From Bacillota bacterium (GTDB taxonomy: Bacteria; Bacillota; Limnochordia; Darwinibacteriales; DTU012), in NCBI GenBank assembly GCA_012837335.1, contig DURM01000066.1, positions 1 through 36,214 on the forward strand: 36,214 nt of DNA. Direction: 5' to 3'. The notes under the pieces were generated by a model, which did not search any database, was not told the DNA's origin, and saw only the letters and a list, made by a program, of their open reading frames with translations. A program made the translations under genes and the position numbers. Shown here one piece after another: positions 32,075 through 36,214 of the stretch; the stretch's first letter is position 1; each line of letters starts with the position of its first letter.

Positions 32075-32869
32075 ATGCGAAACCTAAGATTTAATCTCGG
32101 TATTTTATCTTTGATTGTCCTGGCAGTTTTATTTGCCGGATGCAGTGCCGGACCGGTTGTGAAGATTACGGGTGTTGAAGACGGCAAAGTATATGGGGAT
32201 GCGGTTACTCCTGGGGTAGCAGTTGATCCGGAAGATGCAGAGGTTACTTTAACTTTAAACGGCAATCCTTATGACGGCAGCCCAATTACTGAAAACGGGT
32301 CGTATACACTGACTGCTGCAGCAACAGCCGAGGGAGTTACCCAATCTCAGTCAGTATCTTTCAGCATTCGTAAAGGTGTTTCTAATTATGTTCTCCTTGA
32401 TGATTTCGAAATCTTTGATGGATACTCCACTGAAAATGATGCGAGTTTAGCTCAAACCACCAATCATAATTTTGTTTTCAAAGGCAATGGTGCTCTGCGG
32501 GTAGACAAAGCCGGTACTGACGCCCGCTCCATGGTGCGTCTCCGGGATTATCACCGCAATTTCAGATCAGACTTATCCGGTTTTAACCGCTTAGGTTTCT
32601 GGGTGTACTTCCCGGATGCATCGCTTTTGAGACCAGATGCCGCGCTGCATGTGGTCATCTGGCAGTCGGATGGAAATAAACCTACTTGGGCCTTTACTTC
32701 CGACCAGTTTGTCGATGGCTGGAATTATGTTGAAATCGACTTAACTGATCCGGAAAAAGCTTTATCCCCAAACAGTATTGGCTTAATCGAATTCCAAGTT
32801 CGGACTGCAGATGGTGGAACTCAAATGACTTATTACTATGATGAAATCGAACTTTGGTGGCAGGAATAA
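32075..32869 (+). CDS. lipoprotein with Ig-like and carbohydrate-binding-like domains
   Basis: This 264-aa protein has a lipobox LFAGC with the acylated Cys23, one bacterial Ig-like domain (about residues 30-100: GKVYGDAVTPGV, LNGNPYDG, ENGSYTLTA), and a C-terminal beta-sandwich (about 107-264). The sandwich has FWVYFPD, DGWNYVEIDL and a final TYYYDEIELWW, a pattern like CBM11/CBM4-type galactose-binding folds. It should sit on the outer face of the membrane and bind glycan; no catalytic domain is visible. ATG 32075 follows GAGGAGGT. The C-terminal domain is closely related to the protein at 34623-35183 and more distantly to the one at 35301. A very strong terminator follows. Confidence 0.85.
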   Translation: MRNLRFNLGILSLIVLAVLFAGCSAGPVVKITGVEDGKVYGDAVTPGVAVDPEDAEVTLTLNGNPYDGSPITENGSYTLTAAATAEGVTQSQSVSFSIRKGVSNYVLLDDFEIFDGYSTENDASLAQTTNHNFVFKGNGALRVDKAGTDARSMVRLRDYHRNFRSDLSGFNRLGFWVYFPDASLLRPDAALHVVIWQSDGNKPTWAFTSDQFVDGWNYVEIDLTDPEKALSPNSIGLIEFQVRTADGGTQMTYYYDEIELWWQE

Positions 32870-32892
32870 TTATACAGGTTTAAGTTAATTGG

Positions 32893-32928
32893 AAGCTGCC
32901 GCTCAGTCCAGACTGGGCGGCAGCTTTT
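32893..32928 (+). terminator. very strong intrinsic terminator
   Basis: AAGCTGCCGC and CAGTC pair with GACTG and GCGGCAGCTT (32893-32925), about 15 bp, with a 2-nt apical loop as written and TTTT at the end. Confidence 0.85.
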
Positions 32929-32949
32929 CCTGTTTGGACGGAAAAAATG

Positions 32950-32979
32950 TGTGCATATTTCGCCAAATCGTGATATAAT
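32950..32979 (+). promoter_or_regulatory. extended -10 promoter of the CorC leader
   Basis: TGATATAAT (32971-32979) is a perfect extended -10. The -35 region around 32950-32956 is poor. It predicts a start near 32986 and a leader of about 190 nt before the transporter gene. Confidence 0.55.
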
Positions 32980-33011
32980 GTTTCTAATAAGATTTGAAAG
33001 AGGGATGATAA

Positions 33012-33110
33012 GTGGACGATCCTGTGCCGAGGCTGTGTATGCATATTCTTTTCTATGCTCGAACCTTGGTGAATTTATCTAAGGAACGACCCATTCGACT
33101 GCTGTGTTGA
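33012..33110 (+). CDS. 32-aa leader peptide upstream of the CNNM/CorC gene
   Basis: The GTG start is 7 nt after AGAGGG, giving a peptide that begins MDDPVPRLCMHILFYART and ends RPIRLLC. It lies wholly in the leader of the transporter gene, 65 nt before its ATG. The codons for the C-terminal RPIR cover the left arm (33090-33098) of a helix that would hide the transporter's ribosome binding site. Translation of this ORF could therefore open or close that helix. A separate ATG at 33005 gives a 25-aa reading but has no proper spacing from a ribosome binding site. The peptide itself matches nothing I know. Confidence 0.55.
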   Translation: MDDPVPRLCMHILFYARTLVNLSKERPIRLLC

Positions 33111-33164
33111 GCGGAAGTTTATCCGCAAAACCATATTATTATTTTTTATTATTCGAATGGGGGA
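33090..33164 (+). promoter_or_regulatory. SD-sequestering hairpin in the CNNM/CorC leader
   Basis: CCCATTCGA (33090-33098) is the exact complement of TCGAATGGG (33153-33161), which overlaps the GGGGGA ribosome binding site (33159-33164) of the gene starting at 33176. Between the arms lie a small GCGGA/TCCGC hairpin (33111-33115 with 33122-33126) and an AT-rich stretch. The left arm is inside the leader peptide ORF. I recognise no M-box or manganese riboswitch consensus. Confidence 0.55.
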
Positions 33165-33175
33165 ATAAGATTTAA

Positions 33176-34441
33176 ATGGACAGTGGTAGTAGTATAACGA
33201 TGATCATCAGCATTGCTGGTCTGATTTTAATGTCAGCCTATTTTTCGGCGACTGAGACCGCATTTTCAGCGCTGAGCAAAATCCGCTTAAAAAACATGGC
33301 TTCTGAAGGAAATAAGCGGGCTGAGTTGACTCTGAAACTGGCGGAGAATTATGATCAACTGCTGTCAACAATTTTAATCGGGAACAATGTCGTTAATATC
33401 CTGGCAGCCTCCTTAGCAACTGTAATTTTTGTGCGGTACTTCGGCCAAGCTGGAGTAAGTATTTCAACCGTGGTGCTGACTATCTTAGTGCTGATTTTTG
33501 GAGAAATCTCACCGAAGATTATAGCCAAAGGATCGCCGGAGAAGTTTGCGATGTTTTCCGCACCAATCATTAATTTTTGCATCAAGCTGTTAAAACCGAT
33601 CAACTATGTATTTACTAAGTGGACTAAGTTCTTGACTGAGTCTGTTGCCACAGAGGAAGACCAGGGAATCACCGAAGAAGAACTGCTGACCTATGTGGAA
33701 GTTGCAGAACATGATGGCGGCATTAATCAGAATGAAGGGGATCTGATCCGCAGCGTCATTGAATTTGATGATCTCGAAGCGGTTGATATTCTCACCCCTA
33801 GGGTAGATGTGGCGGCTCTGCCGATCACCGCATCGAACGAGGAAATCATGGAGCTGTTCAGGGAAACCGGTTACTCCAGAATTCCGATTTATCAGGGGAC
33901 GATAGATGACATTATCGGTATTCTGCACTATAAGGATTTCCACAACCGGGTTGTCGTCAACAGCGAACCGGTTAAACGGGTGATGCAGCCGGCGATCTTC
34001 ATTGCTGAGTCGATGAAAATCTCGGACGTGCTTACAGTACTTAAACAGTCAAAGGCTCATATGGCAGTGGTAACAGATGAGTTCGGGGGAACTGTAGGTA
34101 TTGTAACGCTTGAAGATATTCTGGAAGAATTGGTCGGTGAGATCTGGGATGAGCATGATGAGGTAATCAACGAATTTGAACAGATCGGCACTCATGAGTA
34201 TAAAATCCTCTGCAGTGCTAATATCGATAAAATGTTTGACCTTTTTGATATTGATTACGAAACCGATGCAGCTTCAGTAAGCGGTTGGGTAATTCAGGAA
34301 TTAGGCAGAATTCCCAATGAAGGCGACACCTTTGAATTTGGGAATCTGTTTGTCACAGTAACCAAGACTGATTTCCGCCGCGTATTAGAAATAACTGTTG
34401 TTGTAAGGGAAGATGCTGAGTCTAAGGAGCAGGCCAGCTGA
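33176..34441 (+). CDS. CNNM/CorC-HlyC family membrane transporter with CBS domains
   Basis: This 421-aa membrane protein has an N-terminal DUF21/CNNM domain with four hydrophobic stretches (SYFSATETAFSAL motif in the first; IGNNVVNILAAS and LIFGEISPKIIAK later), a CBS pair (about 190-320: LTPRVDVAAL, YSRIPIY, AVVTDEFGGTVGIVTLEDILEELVG) and a C-terminal CorC_HlyC domain. Family members such as Bacillus MpfA are linked to magnesium efflux and resistance; the old hemolysin label is misleading. ATG 33176 is 11 nt from GGGGGA. A structured leader with a peptide ORF precedes it. It lies between two related exported protein genes but has its own promoter and terminator. Confidence 0.93.
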   Translation: MDSGSSITMIISIAGLILMSAYFSATETAFSALSKIRLKNMASEGNKRAELTLKLAENYDQLLSTILIGNNVVNILAASLATVIFVRYFGQAGVSISTVVLTILVLIFGEISPKIIAKGSPEKFAMFSAPIINFCIKLLKPINYVFTKWTKFLTESVATEEDQGITEEELLTYVEVAEHDGGINQNEGDLIRSVIEFDDLEAVDILTPRVDVAALPITASNEEIMELFRETGYSRIPIYQGTIDDIIGILHYKDFHNRVVVNSEPVKRVMQPAIFIAESMKISDVLTVLKQSKAHMAVVTDEFGGTVGIVTLEDILEELVGEIWDEHDEVINEFEQIGTHEYKILCSANIDKMFDLFDIDYETDAASVSGWVIQELGRIPNEGDTFEFGNLFVTVTKTDFRRVLEITVVVREDAESKEQAS

Positions 34442-34455
34442 ATATAATAATATCC

Positions 34456-34482
34456 GGAGTCACGAACAGTGGCTCCTTTTTT
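34456..34482 (+). terminator. intrinsic terminator after the CNNM/CorC gene
   Basis: GGAGTCAC (34456-34463) pairs with GTGGCTCC (34469-34476, one T-G pair), followed by six T residues. Confidence 0.85.
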
Positions 34483-34622
34483 GTTATATATTTGCATATG
34501 CTGAGCGAATCTGTGGAAAAGCCCCAGTTTATTGGGTAAATTGGTGTTTAAAAATACCTAACAATATGCTATGATATAGCTGTATGCATTAAATATATTA
34601 CATAAGGGGGAAATTTACTCAC

Positions 34623-35183
34623 ATGAAAAGAGCAGTCAGTTTGTTGGTATTGTTGGCTTTAGTTGTTGCAGCAGCGGGTGTTGTAAGTGCGCAGGAGACA
34701 AGACATGTTTTAGAAAACTTCAACCGGGTGCATGGTTTTACAACCGAGAACAAAGCAATCATTTCTTACAATTACGACCCGGCTTACGTAAAAGAAGGCG
34801 ATGTCAGCCTGAAGGTTGTTAAGGAAGCTGGCGACCAGCGCTCAATGGTTCGCTTCCGCAATTATCACAGCAACTTCATCAGTGATTTAACTGCATATAA
34901 CCGCTTAAGCTTCTGGGTTTACTTTGAAGATGTTTCCTTGTTAAGAGAAGATGCAGCTATCGGTGTAAGTTTCTGGCTTACCTCCGGCAGCAAGATTAAC
35001 TTCATGTACACAGTGGACATTTTACAGGATGGCTGGAACTATGTTGTAGTTGACATGGCAGATCCGCAAAAATACTTCATGCGCAAAGATGTTGACTTAA
35101 TCGAGTTCCAAGTCCGCACAGCTGATGGTGAGACTGAAATGGTTTACTACTACGACGACATTTCCCTGTACTGGGAAGACTAA
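34623..35183 (+). CDS. secreted single-domain carbohydrate-binding-like protein
   Basis: This 186-aa protein has a signal peptide with signal peptidase I site after Ala23 (VVSA-QE) and then only the beta-sandwich domain found at the C-terminus of the 32075 lipoprotein. The two share RSMVR-R-YH-NF, DL-YNRL-FWVYF, DGWNYV, DLIEFQVRTADG and YYYDDISLYW in the same order. No lipobox, Ig-like domain or catalytic domain is present, so it is a free or periplasmic glycan-binding protein if the fold is right. ATG 34623 lies about 12 nt from AAGGGGG. A possible promoter is TTTAAA, 17 nt, TATGAT (34547-34575). Confidence 0.82.
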   Translation: MKRAVSLLVLLALVVAAAGVVSAQETRHVLENFNRVHGFTTENKAIISYNYDPAYVKEGDVSLKVVKEAGDQRSMVRFRNYHSNFISDLTAYNRLSFWVYFEDVSLLREDAAIGVSFWLTSGSKINFMYTVDILQDGWNYVVVDMADPQKYFMRKDVDLIEFQVRTADGETEMVYYYDDISLYWED

Positions 35184-35209
35184 TCTATCCTGTAGAGACT
35201 AAATCTAAG

Positions 35210-35244
35210 CCTCTGCTTCACGATTGGTGGGGCAGAGGTTTTTT
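35210..35244 (+). terminator. intrinsic terminator after the secreted binding protein gene
   Basis: CCTCTGC (35210-35216) pairs with GCAGAGG (35232-35238) around a 15-nt loop, followed by six T residues. Confidence 0.8.
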
Positions 35245-35254
35245 GAACGTAAAA

Positions 35255-35285
35255 ATGGCTGTTGGAAAACCAACAGCCATTTTTC
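35255..35285. terminator. bidirectional terminator between convergent paralogues
   Basis: An 11-bp perfect stem (35255-35265 with 35270-35280) with loop AAAA has T tracts on both strands. It lies 16 nt beyond the stop of the minus-strand gene and can also back up the preceding plus-strand terminator. Confidence 0.85.
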
Positions 35286-35300
35286 ATGCGAGATTTTTAT

Positions 35301-36214
35301 TTACTCAGCCATTGAATACCAAGTGACCTGATCAAAGTAAAGAGTCATTTCTGCAGAGCTTCTTACGATGATATCCAAGAATGATTCATATTTGCCATCA
35401 CCGTTGTCGTCCCAGTAGAGATTACCAAGGGCTTCCCAGTTTTCTCCGGCATAGTCTTTAAGGTCTATTTCAATCAGGTTCCAGCCATCTACAAGCTGAT
35501 CACTGCTCCATTTTTTGCTGAGTGTTCCGGCTGAAGTACCGAGCGCGAATTCGATTTCATTCAACGGAGTTTTATCCTCAATATAGATCCACATGGACCA
35601 GTGCGTATATTCAGTCCAGTCTTCTGGCCAGATGCGGGCGCCTTTCGGATCGCGGTTCCATCTGAAAGCAGACTTTGTATCCGCCTGGTTTGTAAACTTG
35701 AGGCTGAAATCACCCTCCTTGATGTAGGCGGGATCTTCGTTCAGCTCTGGAGCAGAGCCTCTGTCATGCCACAAACCATCCAGTTTGGAATCGTCATGTA
35801 CGAAAATTTTCTTAACAACAATGAAGCTAACTGATTTGGTGAGGGATTGTTCACCAGCGGTTGCCACTACTTCAAGGGTATACTTGCCTGGTTTAGTGAT
35901 AGCTTTATCGGCATCAATTTCTTCACCGTTCAGTTTCAGAACATAACTGTCAGCACCTGTTACAGTTACTTCTGGTGTAATCTCTGTATACATTTTGCCT
36001 TCTTCAATGTTTTTAATCTCAATGGCTATCTCTACGATTGCAAATTTGTAAGTAAATACCGCATCTTTCGTACCGGCTTTAGCAACTATTGTTAACTCGT
36101 ATTCGCCAACTTCTTCAAGGGTTGCTCCCACTTCATAATCAACTTCAACGCCGTCTTTGGTTAGTGTTATCGATTCGATTTCAGTTTTCTTACCTGCTTT
36201 GATTGTCGGCGTAA
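35301..36214 (-). CDS. exported-type protein with tandem Ig-like repeats and a carbohydrate-binding-like domain, 5' end outside window
   Basis: The reading frame is open to the window edge, so about 304 C-terminal residues are visible and the start lies beyond 36214. An internal GTG at 36131 is not a credible start because coding character continues upstream (KKTEIESITLTKDGVEV). Two bacterial Ig-like repeats are seen, the second with IEEGKMYTEITPEVTV, LKLNGEEID and KPGKYTLEVVA, which match the Ig domain of the 32075 lipoprotein. The C-terminal about 155 residues repeat the beta-sandwich plan (AYIKEGDFSLKF, WSMWIYIED, DGWNLIEIDL, MTLYFDQVTWY). A DDNGDGKYES insertion resembles a calcium loop. 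It is probably surface-exposed; partial. Confidence 0.78.
   Translation of the reverse strand, partial: TPTIKAGKKTEIESITLTKDGVEVDYEVGATLEEVGEYELTIVAKAGTKDAVFTYKFAIVEIAIEIKNIEEGKMYTEITPEVTVTGADSYVLKLNGEEIDADKAITKPGKYTLEVVATAGEQSLTKSVSFIVVKKIFVHDDSKLDGLWHDRGSAPELNEDPAYIKEGDFSLKFTNQADTKSAFRWNRDPKGARIWPEDWTEYTHWSMWIYIEDKTPLNEIEFALGTSAGTLSKKWSSDQLVDGWNLIEIDLKDYAGENWEALGNLYWDDNGDGKYESFLDIIVRSSAEMTLYFDQVTWYSMAE

Noticed and set aside
33005-33082. 25-codon ATG ORF in the CorC leader
   Set aside because: The ATG directly abuts the ribosome binding site; the GTG frame at 33012 has correct spacing and is preferred.
32986-33175. Magnesium M-box or yybP-ykoY riboswitch in the CorC leader
   Set aside because: I could not match the conserved cores of either class, so no riboswitch is called.

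Overview
The window looks like chromosome from an uncultured, spore-forming, saccharolytic member of the Bacillota (Firmicutes). The evidence is two YheC/YheD-type ATP-grasp spore-coat proteins, a DUF1540 cysteine protein, two very short hydrophobic peptides of the kind common in spore-formers, strong AGGAGG ribosome binding sites, frequent GTG/TTG starts and many intrinsic terminators. The exact lineage cannot be fixed from sequence alone. No rRNA, tRNA, CRISPR array, insertion sequence or phage gene was seen.

Layout. (1) 1-2.1 kb: a sporulation-flavoured patch with two tiny membrane peptides, one ATP-grasp spore-coat gene on the minus strand and an internally repeated protein of unknown function. 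(2) 2.2-9.9 kb: a glycan-utilisation cluster with a GH95-type fucosidase, a GH4 alpha-galactosidase (melA), an orphan sugar-binding protein and a large GH106-like glycosidase. All three enzymes lack signal peptides, which suggests import of oligosaccharides followed by cytoplasmic cleavage. (3) 10.0-14.2 kb: a membrane-bound nucleotide-sugar 4,6-dehydratase preceded by a 92-nt nested hairpin, an unknown 255-aa protein, galE and a DUF1540 protein. (4) 14.2-14.8 kb: a gene-poor stretch whose minus strand carries a 47-aa basic ORF and a probable small RNA with its own promoter and terminator. (5) 14.8-16.6 kb: a DUF5069 protein, a Gfo/Idh/MocA oxidoreductase and an orphan 81-aa protein.

(6) 16.7-23.7 kb, minus strand: a compact uronate operon in the order ROK regulator, uxaB, uxaA, uxaE, uxaC. 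UxaC makes keto-uronates, UxaE interconverts tagaturonate and fructuronate, UxaB makes altronate and UxaA makes 2-keto-3-deoxygluconate. A candidate operator with repeated TTAATTG half-sites lies upstream. (7) 23.9-31.9 kb: a second ATP-grasp spore protein, a small cysteine protein, adenosine deaminase, a soluble receiver-histidine kinase, an AEC transporter and an operon of Lrp/AsnC regulator, aminotransferase and aspartate kinase.

(8) 32.0-36.2 kb: three exported proteins sharing a carbohydrate-binding-like beta-sandwich domain, two of them with bacterial Ig-like repeats. They surround a CNNM/CorC transporter gene whose leader encodes a 32-aa peptide and a hairpin that covers the transporter's ribosome binding site.

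The best candidates for something undescribed are the CorC leader-peptide attenuator, the three-paralogue exported family, the small RNA plus 47-aa ORF module and the nested hairpin before the dehydratase gene.
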